The notes beneath the pieces were generated by a model, which was given only the letters and a program-made list of their open reading frames with translations, did no database searches and was not told the DNA's origin. A program made the position numbers and the translations under genes. This document shows, piece after piece, positions 50,116 to 58,685 of a stretch of DNA of 64,000 bases. This DNA is from Collinsella aerofaciens (GTDB lineage Bacteria > Actinomycetota > Coriobacteriia > Coriobacteriales > Coriobacteriaceae), in the NCBI GenBank assembly GCA_008680965.1, contig NAKE01000001.1, positions 2,294,001-2,358,000 on the forward strand. Direction: 5' to 3'. How positions within the stretch are numbered: position 1 is the stretch's first letter; the number at the start of each line of letters is the position of its first letter.

Positions 50116-51300
50116 TTACAGATGGACATCGGGATCGAGCATTTGAGCGCTCACGCGCATGGATGACGCCAGATTTTGGAACGTTTCCAGACGCAGGCCG
50201 TCGATCTGCCCGGCGTCCTCGGCCTCGCGAACGGCGCAACCCGGTTCGTGGGTATGCGTGCAGTCGCCAAACCGGCACGCACGCGATGCCTCGACAATCT
50301 CGGGGAAGGCGCGTGCCAGACCCCGCTCGTGACCCACGAGCGGCAAACTGCGCAGACCCGGGGCATCGGCGATCACGCCGGCGTCGCCCGGCAGCGCCAC
50401 CATCACGCGCGCGACGGTAGTGTGACGGCCCTGGTCGTCGCGTTCGCGCACACCGCCGGTCGCCAACGTATCGTGGCCCAGCAGTGCATTGAGCAGCGTC
50501 GACTTGCCGGCACCCGACTCGCCCAGAATCATGGCGCAGCTCCCGGCAGGCACGCAGGCACGGACCTCGTCCAGACCGCGGCCCTCGGCAGAAGACGTCA
50601 CGATCACGCGCACGTCCGGACCCACCAGACGACGCACGCGGTCCAGATCGCGCTCGAGCTCATCGGCCTCGCAGCGGTCGGCCTTGGTGAGCACCACCAC
50701 CGGCTCGGCATCGCAATCGAGCGCCAATACCAGTGAGCGCGCCACGCGATCGAGCAGCACCTCGCCGGCGCCGAGCGCCTGCACGATCAGCACGCTGTCA
50801 ACGTTGGAGCAGAGCACCTGGCGCTCACCGCGGGCACGGCCACGCCAACGCTCAAAGCTCGTACGGCGCGGCAGCACGCACTCAATCACGCCCATATCGT
50901 GCCCGGGAGCGCGGCGCACCGCCACACGGTCGCCCACGGCAGGCAGCAGGACCTCGTCCTCGCCGCGCGACTTGGCAAACCCCACGGCATGCTCGGCACG
51001 AAACGTGTCATCGGCAGTCGCCACCAGCGGAAACCCGCGGTCCAGGCGCACCACGGCGCCAAGCTGCATCTGCTCGGGCTCCTCGGCATGTGCGCAGAAA
51101 TCATCAAAGGCAGTCTGCTGAGCTTCATCGACCGGCAGGTCATCAAACGCCGGAACATCCTGCAGCGCGTCAAGCCCCGGTACACTCGCCAGCAATTCCT
51201 CAGCAGATGCAGGGGCTTCGGTCGCGAGCTTCCGACGACGATCGCGCTTAGCCCGCGCCCCCGTCGTCTTTTTCTTCGCCTTAGCCTTAGCCTTAGCCAC
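50116..51300 (-). CDS. rsgA: Ribosome small subunit-dependent GTPase A
   Basis: A 394-aa circularly permuted GTPase (YjeQ/RsgA) that assists late maturation of the 30S subunit. OB domain at about 75-155, then G4 TKAD (205-208), G1 GESGAGKST (260-268), G3 DAPG (312-315) and a C-terminal zinc knuckle with Cys342, Cys347, Cys355. The N-terminal 35 residues are Lys/Ala-rich (KAKAKAKKK), a probable RNA-binding tail. GTG at 51300 has GGAGG upstream. Its long leader carries two structured repeats. Confidence 0.95.
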   Translation of the reverse strand: MAKAKAKAKKKTTGARAKRDRRRKLATEAPASAEELLASVPGLDALQDVPAFDDLPVDEAQQTAFDDFCAHAEEPEQMQLGAVVRLDRGFPLVATADDTFRAEHAVGFAKSRGEDEVLLPAVGDRVAVRRAPGHDMGVIECVLPRRTSFERWRGRARGERQVLCSNVDSVLIVQALGAGEVLLDRVARSLVLALDCDAEPVVVLTKADRCEADELERDLDRVRRLVGPDVRVIVTSSAEGRGLDEVRACVPAGSCAMILGESGAGKSTLLNALLGHDTLATGGVRERDDQGRHTTVARVMVALPGDAGVIADAPGLRSLPLVGHERGLARAFPEIVEASRACRFGDCTHTHEPGCAVREAEDAGQIDGLRLETFQNLASSMRVSAQMLDPDVHL

Positions 51301-51348
51301 AAACGCCTCCCAGCACAAAACCACACAACTGAGCAGGTATTTTAAATC

Positions 51349-51382
51349 AAAAAGAGCTGGCCGGGCAAAGCCCGACCAGCTC
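51349..51382 (-). terminator. Terminator-like hairpin 1 in the rsgA leader
   Basis: Perfectly complementary stem GAGCTGG-CGGGC/GCCCG-CCAGCTC (one mismatch) followed on the minus strand by TTTTTGATTT. It lies directly downstream of 64-nt unit 1 and 49 nt before the rsgA start. Confidence 0.85.
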
Positions 51383-51387
51383 ACATA

Positions 51388-51451
51388 CTTTCCCTCAGCC
51401 CTTTTCATCCGCACGGGAGAAAAGCCAGCAAGGATACCGCAGGGCCCGCCC
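51388..51451 (-). ncRNA. 64-nt structured unit 1 (candidate cis-RNA or sRNA)
   Basis: A 64-nt sequence that is 95% identical to unit 2 (three differences). On the minus strand the central part can form GCTTCTCTCCC/GGGCTGAAGG-type pairing around the loop GTGCGGATGAAAA. It is followed within six bases by a terminator hairpin whose sequence differs from that of unit 2. Candidate tandem riboswitch-like element or small RNA; I cannot assign it to a known class. Confidence 0.6.
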
Positions 51452-51487
51452 GCCGGGAGGGGTTTCCTAAGGGCACATCCCTTAATC

Positions 51488-51521
51488 AAAAAAGAGCGGT
51501 CGAGCAATTGCTCGACCGCTC
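51488..51521 (-). terminator. Terminator-like hairpin 2 in the rsgA leader
   Basis: Perfect palindrome GAGCGGTCGAGC/GCTCGACCGCTC with an AATT loop region, followed on the minus strand by TTTTTTGATT. Confidence 0.88.
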
Positions 51522-51526
51522 ACCGT

Positions 51527-51590
51527 CTTTCCTTCAGCCCTTTTCATCCGCACGGGAGAGAAGCCAGCAAGGATAGCGCAGGGCCCGCCC
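51527..51590 (-). ncRNA. 64-nt structured unit 2 (candidate cis-RNA or sRNA)
   Basis: First copy in transcript order. Same 64-nt core as unit 1 with a compatible fold and a private terminator hairpin. It follows the 12-bp and 11-bp nested palindrome downstream of the P-type ATPase gene. Confidence 0.6.
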
Positions 51591-51668
51591 CGGAAGCCCT
51601 TTCTCCCGAACGATCCCGCAGCGCGAAGCGCGAGGACCAGTGAGGGAGAAAGGGCGTGGGGCGGACCC
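51581..51668. repeat. Nested long palindrome after the P-type ATPase gene
   Basis: Outer arms GGGCCCGCCCC (51581-51591) and GGGGCGGACCC (51658-51668) pair with one mismatch; inner arms GCCCTTTCTCCC (51596-51607) and GGGAGAAAGGGC (51644-51655) pair perfectly; a GCGCGAAGCGC hairpin sits at the tip. It starts 13 nt after the ATPase stop and overlaps the end of unit 2. Could act as an attenuator, processing site or terminator. Confidence 0.75.
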
Positions 51669-51680
51669 GGACAGGTTAAT

Positions 51681-54362
51681 CTACTCTTTCTCGACCGCGC
51701 GCATGATCGCCTTGTAGATCTCCATCAGCGGAATAATCAGGAAGGCAAGGCCCAGGGCAGCGACAACGCCCTTGAGCTCAAGCGTTACGGGGCCAAAGAA
51801 CATCTCAGCAAGCGTCGGCTGCACGGTTACGATCACCGTCAGCACCAGCGCCAGCGCGGCGGAAGCCCACAGCCACTTGTTCTGCTTCTTCATGGTGAAC
51901 AGCGACGCACGACGGCTGCGCATATTGAAGCAGTGGAAAATCTCGACCATGTTGAGCGTGATGAAGGCCATCATCACGCCTTCCTCGTCGGCATTGCCGG
52001 CGATCATATCGGCGATGTGGATGTAGCCCATGTCAAAGTACACGCCCACAAAGAAGCTCGCCAGCACCAGCACGGTGATGATTAGGCCCTGGACCACGCA
52101 GTCCAGACCCATATGTCCGGCAAAGACACCATCCTTGGCGTTGCGCGGCTTGCGCTTCATGATGTCGCCCTCGGCGTCCTCCATGCCCAGCGCGAGCGCA
52201 GGGAAGCAGTCGGTAACCAGGTTCACCCACAGCAGCTGCACCGGCTGGAAGATGGTAAAGCCGATGAGCGTGGCGATAAACACCGAGAAGACCTCGGCAA
52301 GGTTGGCCGAAAGCAGGAACTGGATGACCTTGCGGATGTTGTCGTAGATGCGACGGCCCTCTTCGCAGGCACCGATGATGGTGGCGAAATTGTCGTCGGC
52401 AAGTACCATGTCGGCGACGTTCTTGGTGACATCGGTACCGGTGATGCCCATGCCCACGCCGATGTCGGCGCGCTTGATGGACGGGGCGTCGTTGACGCCA
52501 TCGCCCGTCATGGCCACGATCTGGTCACGCGACTTCCAGGCCTCGACGATGCGGGTCTTGTGCTCGGGCTGGACGCGGGCGTACACGCCGTAGTCCTCGA
52601 TGTGCGCGTCGAGCTCCTCGTCGCTCATGCGATCGAGGTCGGCACCGGTGATGGCATGGCTGCGATCGGTGACGATGCCCAGCTGCTTGGCGATGGCCAC
52701 GGCGGTGTCGATGTGGTCGCCCGTGATCATGACGGTGCGAATGCCAGCGTCGTGGGCCTCGCGGATGGCTTCGGCGACCTCGGGGCGGACCGGGTCGATC
52801 ATGCCGGACAGGCCGCAGAAGACCAGGTCATGCTCGAGCGCGGCGGGGCTGCAGTCGACCGGGACCTCGGTGTAGGTGTGGCTTGCCAGCGCCAGCACGC
52901 GCAGGGCCTCGTCGGCCATGGCCTTGTTGGCGGCCACGAGCTCGGCGCGACGCTCCTCGGTCAGGGGGACGACCTTATCGCCCTCGTAGATATGGGTGCA
53001 CAGGCCGATCACCACGTCGGGCGCGCCCTTGGTGTACTGCTCATACTCGCCGTCAAGGGTCTCGACGACCACGGACATCATCTTGCGGCCCGAGTCAAAC
53101 GGGGCCTCGCCCACGCGCGGGTGCTCGGCAGTCAGGCCAGTGAGGCCCGCCTTGCCGGCATCGTTGACGAGCGCACACTCAGTCGGCTCACCCACGGCCT
53201 CGCCCAGCTCCTCGTCCCACTGAGCATCGGAGCACAGCGCCATGCCGGCCAGGAACTTCTCCTTGGGCGCAGCGAGCTCGTGCTTGACGACGGTCATCTT
53301 ATTCTGGGTAAGGGTGCCGGTCTTGTCGGAGCAGATGGTCTGTGTGCAGCCAAGGGTCTCGACAGCAGAGAGCTTGCGGATAATCGCCTGGCGCTTGGCC
53401 ATCTTGGTCACGCCAAGCGAAAGGACGATGGTCACGACGGCAACAAGGCCCTCGGGGATGGCGGCGACGGCGAGCGAGACGGCAACCATAAAGGTGTCGA
53501 GCAGGGCAGTCGGATCGGTAAGGACGTTGCCCACGCCGTGGCGGAGGATGTCAACGCCAAAGATGACGACGCAGATGACGATCACCATGATGGTGAGGAT
53601 GCGGCTGAGCTCGGCGAGCTTCACCTGCAGCGGCGTGAGCTCTTCCTTGGCCTCGGCCAGGGCGCCGGCGATCTTGCCCATCTCGGTGTTCATGCCGGTG
53701 CCGACCACGACGGCGCGACCACGGCCGTACACGACGGTGGAGCCCATATAGCACATGTTCTTACGGTCGCCGAGCGGCACGTCGTCGGTGCCGGCGGCGA
53801 GCTCGATCACGTTGGCATGCTTCTCGACGGGCACGGACTCGCCGGTGAGCGCGGCCTCTTCGATCTTCATCGTGGCGCTCTCGAGCACGCGGCAGTCGGC
53901 CGGAACGGAGTCGCCCGCCTCGAGCATGATCACGTCGCCGGGCACGAGCTCGGCGCTCGGCAGGTGCACGAGCTTGCCGTCGCGTAGCACCTTGGACTGC
54001 GCCGCACTCATCTCCTGCAGGGCCTCGAGGGCCTCCTCGCTCTTGGCTTCCTGGACCACGCCCAGCACCGAGTTGACGATAACGACGAACATGATGATGG
54101 CAACATCGGCAAAGTCGGGCTCGCCCTTGACCATGCCCGTGAGCGCACTGATGACGGCGGCAACGATCAGCATGATGACCATAGGGTCAGCCATCTGTTC
54201 AAAGAAACGCTTCCACAGCGGCGTCTTCTCAGCTTCCTCGAGCTTGTTAGGGCCTGTCTTGGCGAGGCGCGACGACGCCTCGTCGTTGCTCAGGCCGAGG
54301 TTCTCATCGACACCTTGGTCGCTGAGCACCTCCGCCGCGGCGGACAGGTATTCCTTTTGCAT
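51681..54362 (-). CDS. P-type cation-transporting ATPase (calcium type)
   Basis: An 893-aa P2A-type ATPase, likely exporting Ca2+. TGES (173-176), PEGL in helix M4 (303-306), phosphorylation motif SDKTGTLT with Asp346, KGAPD nucleotide-binding motif, and MTGDGVNDAPS hinge. About ten membrane helices; the C-terminal cation-ATPase domain includes NLVTDCFPALALGMEDAE. A short N-terminal cation-ATPase domain is present. Mn2+ is an alternative ion. ATG at 54362, ribosome-binding site AGGAGGGG, which is one arm of a predicted pseudoknot. Confidence 0.95.
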   Translation of the reverse strand: MQKEYLSAAAEVLSDQGVDENLGLSNDEASSRLAKTGPNKLEEAEKTPLWKRFFEQMADPMVIMLIVAAVISALTGMVKGEPDFADVAIIMFVVIVNSVLGVVQEAKSEEALEALQEMSAAQSKVLRDGKLVHLPSAELVPGDVIMLEAGDSVPADCRVLESATMKIEEAALTGESVPVEKHANVIELAAGTDDVPLGDRKNMCYMGSTVVYGRGRAVVVGTGMNTEMGKIAGALAEAKEELTPLQVKLAELSRILTIMVIVICVVIFGVDILRHGVGNVLTDPTALLDTFMVAVSLAVAAIPEGLVAVVTIVLSLGVTKMAKRQAIIRKLSAVETLGCTQTICSDKTGTLTQNKMTVVKHELAAPKEKFLAGMALCSDAQWDEELGEAVGEPTECALVNDAGKAGLTGLTAEHPRVGEAPFDSGRKMMSVVVETLDGEYEQYTKGAPDVVIGLCTHIYEGDKVVPLTEERRAELVAANKAMADEALRVLALASHTYTEVPVDCSPAALEHDLVFCGLSGMIDPVRPEVAEAIREAHDAGIRTVMITGDHIDTAVAIAKQLGIVTDRSHAITGADLDRMSDEELDAHIEDYGVYARVQPEHKTRIVEAWKSRDQIVAMTGDGVNDAPSIKRADIGVGMGITGTDVTKNVADMVLADDNFATIIGACEEGRRIYDNIRKVIQFLLSANLAEVFSVFIATLIGFTIFQPVQLLWVNLVTDCFPALALGMEDAEGDIMKRKPRNAKDGVFAGHMGLDCVVQGLIITVLVLASFFVGVYFDMGYIHIADMIAGNADEEGVMMAFITLNMVEIFHCFNMRSRRASLFTMKKQNKWLWASAALALVLTVIVTVQPTLAEMFFGPVTLELKGVVAALGLAFLIIPLMEIYKAIMRAVEKE

Positions 54363-54372
54363 ATAGAGTCCC

Positions 54373-54464
54373 CTCCTGGGATTCGGGCCACTCAGCAGAT
54401 TGATGCCCGATCATAATTCCCAGGAGAAGGGCAAGGGCTCATCAAGGCTGCCGTGCTGAGTGGC
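54373..54464 (-). promoter_or_regulatory. Pseudoknotted 5' leader masking the ribosome-binding site
   Basis: In the minus-strand transcript an 11-bp helix (54464-54454 with 54397-54387) encloses a 6+3 bp helix (54445-54435 with 54408-54400). The loop contains CTCCTGGGA (54426-54418), exactly complementary to TCCCAGGAG (54381-54373), which includes the Shine-Dalgarno sequence. All pairings are Watson-Crick except small bulges. The arrangement fits a cis-acting translational switch for the downstream ATPase. Confidence 0.75.
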
Positions 54465-54804
54465 AGTTGATAGTGGAGCTATGGTACCCCAAAGCGACGC
54501 GTCTAGCCAAAACAATCGGTTTGGAAATATGGTCCGCACGCAACGGTGCAGACCGTGTGATGCTCAACATTGGTAAAACGTTTTTTCTTCGGCACATCGC
54601 CAAACTGACATATCGCCCAGATAGCAGCGGTTGGAGTGGTTGGTAAAGATTTTTCATATACCGTTTTTCCCGCAAAAAATGAACTTCCATTTCGGCATAC
54701 GGTCGATTTTTTGGGGTATTCGGTCGGCATTTCGTTATAATCATCTCGGTTTTATTTCTTATGGTTTATCTATCAGCGCAAGACGATGTCAGATGGAGGT
54801 CTGA
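54465..54804. other. Divergent promoter region between P-type ATPase and pyk
   Basis: No gene seen. It should hold both promoters. On the plus strand TATAAT at 54736-54741 with TTGGGG at 54711-54716 is the best pyk promoter candidate (19-bp spacer, so weak). GGTC-GCAC/GTGC-GACC forms an imperfect hairpin at about 54532-54555. CGGCATACGGTCG and TTCGGTCGGCAT at 54693-54732 are partly repeated. Confidence 0.6.
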
Positions 54805-56265
54805 ATGTACAAGCGCACCAAGATTGTATGCACCATGGGTCCCGCCTGCGATAGCGACGAGACCATCCGCGAGATGATCAAGGCGGGCATGAACGTCGCC
54901 CGTTTTAACTTCTCGCACGGATCCTACGACGAGCACCACGGTCGCATCGAGCGCGTCCGTCGTATTTCCAAGGAGCTCGGTATGCCCGTCGGCATCCTGC
55001 TCGACACCAAGGGCCCCGAGGTCCGCACCGGCCTTCTGGTCGACGGCAAGAAGGTTGCCGTCAAGACCGGCGACAAGATCGTCGTCACCGCTCAGCCCAC
55101 GTCCGAGGATTTCCATGGCACCGCTGAGCACATCTCCCTCGACTACCTGGCTCTGCCCTCCGAGGTCGAGAAGGGCTCCCTCATCCTGATCGATGACGGC
55201 CTGGTTGCCCTCGAGGTCGAGTCCGTCGACGGCCAGGACATGACCTGCGTCGTCAAGAACGACGGCCTGATCGGCGAGCGCAAGGGCGTCAACATGCCCA
55301 ACGTCAACATCTCGCTGCCCGCCATCACCGAGCGCGATCGTCAGGACATCCTCTTTGGCCTGACCGAGAACATCGACTACATCGCCGCTTCCTTCATCCG
55401 TGACGGCGAGTCCGTCCGCGGCATCCGCGAGCTTTGCCGCGAGAACGGCGGCGAGCACGTGACGATCTTCCCGAAGATCGAGTGCGCCTTGGGCGTCGAG
55501 AACTTCGACGAGATTCTCGAGGCTTCCGACGGCATCATGGTCGCCCGTGGCGACCTGGGTATCGAGATCAAGCCCGAGCTCGTTCCGCACATCCAGAAGG
55601 AGATCATCGCCAAGTGCAACGCGGCCTACAAGCCCGTTATCACCGCTACGCAGATGCTCGACTCCATGCAGCAGAACCCGCGCCCGACGCGCGCCGAGGT
55701 TGCCGACGTTGCTAACGCCATTTATGACGGCACCGACGCCGTCATGCTGTCCGGCGAGTCCGCTGCCGGTAAGTACCCGGTCGAGGCCGTCAAGATGCAG
55801 GCCAGCATTGCTCTCGAGACCGAGAAGTACCTCCCGGCCCACGCTCCGCTCGAGGTTCCGGCCGATGCTCACGGCACCCGCGTCGTCAACAACGTTGTGG
55901 GTATGTCCGCTGTGAACATGGCCACCACCGTTGGCGCCAAGTGCATCACCGTGCCGACGACCACCGGTCGTACCGCTCGCCTGATCTCGCACTTCCGTCC
56001 CAACATGCCGATCTGCGCGTTCTCCCGCCACGAGTGGGCCGTCCAGCAGATGATCATGTACTGGGGCGTTATCCCGCACCAGGCCGAGATTACCCAGGGC
56101 ACCGTCAACGGCACGATCGTCAAGGCGATCGAGACCGCTAAGGAGCTCGGCTACGTCGAGGCCGGCGATCTGACCGTCGCTACCGCCGGCGATCCCCGCA
56201 TGAGTGTTCAGCTCGAGGACAAGGTCTCCTCGACCAACGTCGCTTACGTCGCTCAGGTGCGCTAA
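54805..56265 (+). CDS. pyk: Pyruvate kinase
   Basis: A 486-aa glycolytic enzyme converting phosphoenolpyruvate and ADP to pyruvate and ATP. N-terminal TKIVCTMGPAC and FNFSHGSYDEH, catalytic DTKGPEVRTG, IFPKIECALGVENFDEI and MVARGDLGIEI (with catalytic Lys in the PKIE segment), plus MLSGESAAGKYPV. A C-terminal allosteric-type domain follows. ATG at 54805 has GGAGG upstream. Codon use is highly biased (frequent GAG, CGT, CGC), as expected for an abundant protein. Confidence 0.98.
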   Translation: MYKRTKIVCTMGPACDSDETIREMIKAGMNVARFNFSHGSYDEHHGRIERVRRISKELGMPVGILLDTKGPEVRTGLLVDGKKVAVKTGDKIVVTAQPTSEDFHGTAEHISLDYLALPSEVEKGSLILIDDGLVALEVESVDGQDMTCVVKNDGLIGERKGVNMPNVNISLPAITERDRQDILFGLTENIDYIAASFIRDGESVRGIRELCRENGGEHVTIFPKIECALGVENFDEILEASDGIMVARGDLGIEIKPELVPHIQKEIIAKCNAAYKPVITATQMLDSMQQNPRPTRAEVADVANAIYDGTDAVMLSGESAAGKYPVEAVKMQASIALETEKYLPAHAPLEVPADAHGTRVVNNVVGMSAVNMATTVGAKCITVPTTTGRTARLISHFRPNMPICAFSRHEWAVQQMIMYWGVIPHQAEITQGTVNGTIVKAIETAKELGYVEAGDLTVATAGDPRMSVQLEDKVSSTNVAYVAQVR

Positions 56266-56293
56266 ATCGCACTTGCAAGCATGCTTGCATTGC

Positions 56294-56331
56294 AAAGGGC
56301 CCGGAAGGCTTCGCCTTCCGGGCCCTTTTTC
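56294..56331 (+). terminator. Intrinsic terminator after pyk
   Basis: 15-bp perfect stem AAGGGCCCGGAAGGC/GCCTTCCGGGCCCTT with a TTC loop, then five T residues. Very strong. Confidence 0.95.
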
Positions 56332-56510
56332 TGTGCCAATGTCGGCGCACGGCAAAACACGCACTCATTTCTTTACCAAAAGCGCGAAATCCACCCTTCG
56401 AGGCCCAAAAAATAAAGTCCCAAGCGCTAAAAGTGTTCGCCCGGTGGCAAACCCACACCTTAACCGACGCTGATAAATCGTTTTAGCAAGAGCCAGATCG
56501 ACCTAGTTTT
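56332..56510. other. Gap after pyk terminator
   Basis: AT-richer than the genes around it; no gene, no clear motif seen except the start of the inverted repeat at 56511. Confidence 0.5.
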
Positions 56511-56634
56511 CGGAAGTATGCGGCAAATTCTGAGACCTTCGAACACACCCCGTTTTTTTACAACAAAATGCCTGATAAACTAGCCTCAAAAGCCAGGTCT
56601 GCTCACAGGGTTCAGATTTTGCCGCATACTTCCG
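56511..56634. repeat. 23-bp inverted repeat upstream of the AbiEi/DUF559-like gene
   Basis: CGGAAGTATGCGGCAAATTCTGA (56511-56533 region, split here for length: CGGAAGTATGCGG, CAAATTCTGA) is repeated in inverted orientation at 56612-56634 with one mismatch. The 78-nt interval contains a T-run (GTTTTTTT). The right copy is 54 nt from the gene's start. Confidence 0.85.
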
Positions 56635-56687
56635 AATTGACGCTGGCATCGCACGGTCCAAAAGCACATTTCGATCTGGAGGACGTC

Positions 56688-57761
56688 ATGGACCTGACGC
56701 TCTGCGGTCAATCCGCTTTTTACTATTACCGTATCCCGCCGCAGGTATTAGGCCTTTACCCCGCCATTAGCCTTGGCAATATAGATCGCAGATGTTGCGG
56801 CCTCGGAAGTCATGCAGTTGTAAAAGACCTGCTTCACGCACCGCTTCACAGGCTTGTATTCACTCGGGCACAATCGGGGTCGCGAAGCCTCTTTAAATCG
56901 CACCTCCTGACCCAAGAGCCGCCTCCTGGGTCGTTTAGGCAGACTGAACATGGATTTGATGTCACTTCACCGGAATTCACGCTGCTCAGCCTTGCTACGC
57001 AGGTCTCCCGCAACCAGCTACTCATGGCTTGCTACGAGATGTGCAGCTCATTTGCAGTGTTTACGCCCTGCGAACGTACGCAACAGCAACTTGATGAGGC
57101 AATATCTCTTAAGTTCATTCCGCCCGACTGTGGTTGGAAGCGTATTGTCGACACCAAGGGCAATGACACCAACTTGTGGAAACGCGCGCCGCTCCTCAGC
57201 GCGGCGGATATCGCCGCGTTCGCCAAGCAGGCCGCAGGCCTGCGCGGTGTTAAGCAGCTCCGCTGGGCCGCCGAACGCATGGCAGGGCAGACCGCCTCGC
57301 CCTTCGAGGTCCAGACGTCCATGCTCGTCTCACTCCCCCGCGACGAAGGCGGTCTGGGTATAGGCATCACCAATAACGCACGCATCCCGCTCAGCGAAGC
57401 CGCACGTTCGCTGTATGACAAAACCTGCTGTTATGCCGATATCCTCATCGAAAGTGTCACCGACAGCATGGGCGTCATTCTGGAATGCCAAGGCCGCTCC
57501 GCTCATGACAGCGAAGCTGCGAGTCTCTCCGATGCCGAGCGCACTACCGCACTCACAAGCATGGGCTACGACGTCATCCAAATTACCTATGGCCAGATCA
57601 AGGACAAAAGGAGCTTTGGCAACCTTGCCGAACTCATCCATAAAAAGGCCGGGCTTCCCTACACCCCAAAGATCAAACAGGAGTGCGACGCCGAAGATGC
57701 TCTGCGGCAAGAACTGCTTGTCGATTGGGATGACCTATTCGCTGCCAGGCAGGCCAGCTAG
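56688..57761 (+). CDS. AbiEi/DUF559-like protein
   Basis: A 357-aa protein. The middle FDVTSPEFTLLSLATQVS matches a conserved pattern of AbiEi-type/DUF559 proteins, and the C-terminal part ILIESVTDSMGVILECQGRS, GYDVIQITYGQIKDK resembles the Vsr/PD-(D/E)xK nuclease-fold domain of DUF559. Such proteins are found in type IV toxin-antitoxin and unknown systems; no AbiEii partner is adjacent. ATG at 56688 has GGAGG upstream. Its lower codon bias suggests horizontal origin. Confidence 0.65.
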   Translation: MDLTLCGQSAFYYYRIPPQVLGLYPAISLGNIDRRCCGLGSHAVVKDLLHAPLHRLVFTRAQSGSRSLFKSHLLTQEPPPGSFRQTEHGFDVTSPEFTLLSLATQVSRNQLLMACYEMCSSFAVFTPCERTQQQLDEAISLKFIPPDCGWKRIVDTKGNDTNLWKRAPLLSAADIAAFAKQAAGLRGVKQLRWAAERMAGQTASPFEVQTSMLVSLPRDEGGLGIGITNNARIPLSEAARSLYDKTCCYADILIESVTDSMGVILECQGRSAHDSEAASLSDAERTTALTSMGYDVIQITYGQIKDKRSFGNLAELIHKKAGLPYTPKIKQECDAEDALRQELLVDWDDLFAARQAS

Positions 57762-58606
57762 CAGCTAGCGATCAGAGGCAGCGCGGGCGCGCTGGGCAAT
57801 GCGACGCGGGCGGCAAAACCTGCCTCGGTTAACTCGACGACCTCGGTAAACGTTGCGTCAAAGAACGCTTCGGTCAGCAGGCGGTACGGCGGGTGATCCG
57901 GCTCGCCGGGGTTTTCGCGCACAATCTCGTGCATGACGCCAATGGTTTTGAGCACATACTCTTGCGGGATCGAATACTGGCCAAACTGGGCCGCCGCGGT
58001 ATAGAGACGATCGGTCGCACGCGGGATGGAAACGATGCCGAGGGTTTTGCCAAACCAGTCAAAGTCGCCCTGCTTCTTGATGCGGAACTCCTCACACGGC
58101 TTGCCGCCATGCGCCTCGAGGTACTGGTTTACGCGGGTGTTCCACACGGTGTCGGCCACCAGATGCGACCAAACACCCAACGTCAAATCGAGTAACGACT
58201 GTGCCACGTTCTCGGGCGCGAGCGAAAGCTCGTCAGCAGCGGGACCAGCGATCGGCTCCGCATCCCTATATCGCTGCGGATAATGCACCCGATTGAGTCG
58301 CTCGCGTTCCTCGACAATCGACGTCGCCGCAGCCGGCGCACCTATCGGCATGCCCTTGAGCAGCGGCGCCACATAAGTGTCCCAAAACTCCTGCTCACGC
58401 GGCTTGGGGATAGGCTCGGGCTTGGCAAAATGCGTAATACGATACGGGATGGGATCGGCAATGCCGGGAACCATATAGCCCACAAAAATGTCCGGAACCA
58501 CGCTGCCAAACAAAAAGGCATTGCGGTCGCGCACTTTATCGGCAAGCGTGCCAGCACGCGCCAGCAGTCGTTCCGTCTGAGCGATATGAATATTCCAACT
58601 TGGCAT
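57758..58606 (-). CDS. Zinc-dependent phospholipase C family protein
   Basis: A 282-aa protein of the bacterial zinc-dependent PLC-like group, beginning MPSWNIHIAQTERLLARAG, the usual N terminus. Family ligands: His in NIHIA, Asp in VVPDIF, His in GVWSHLVADTVWN (H-x-x-x-D). Often annotated on the basis of this domain in gut bacteria; physiological substrate unknown. ATG at 58606 has GGGGGTGG upstream. It is convergent with the AbiEi/DUF559-like gene, overlapping it by 4 bp. Confidence 0.85.
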   Translation of the reverse strand: MPSWNIHIAQTERLLARAGTLADKVRDRNAFLFGSVVPDIFVGYMVPGIADPIPYRITHFAKPEPIPKPREQEFWDTYVAPLLKGMPIGAPAAATSIVEERERLNRVHYPQRYRDAEPIAGPAADELSLAPENVAQSLLDLTLGVWSHLVADTVWNTRVNQYLEAHGGKPCEEFRIKKQGDFDWFGKTLGIVSIPRATDRLYTAAAQFGQYSIPQEYVLKTIGVMHEIVRENPGEPDHPPYRLLTEAFFDATFTEVVELTEAGFAARVALPSAPALPLIASC

Positions 58607-58685
58607 AGCCACCCCCGTAAAAACCCGGATAACTATACCATTCACAGCGGGCCACGCACGCAGCCGCACCCCTACTATCCGGCAA

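Noticed and set aside
54373..54464. yybP-ykoY (Mn2+) riboswitch upstream of the P-type ATPase
   Set aside because: The conserved loop sequences of that class as I know them are absent; the fold needs a pseudoknot instead.
54766..56364. 532-aa ORF antisense to pyk
   Set aside because: Shadow of the strongly biased codons of pyruvate kinase; pyk has clear motifs.
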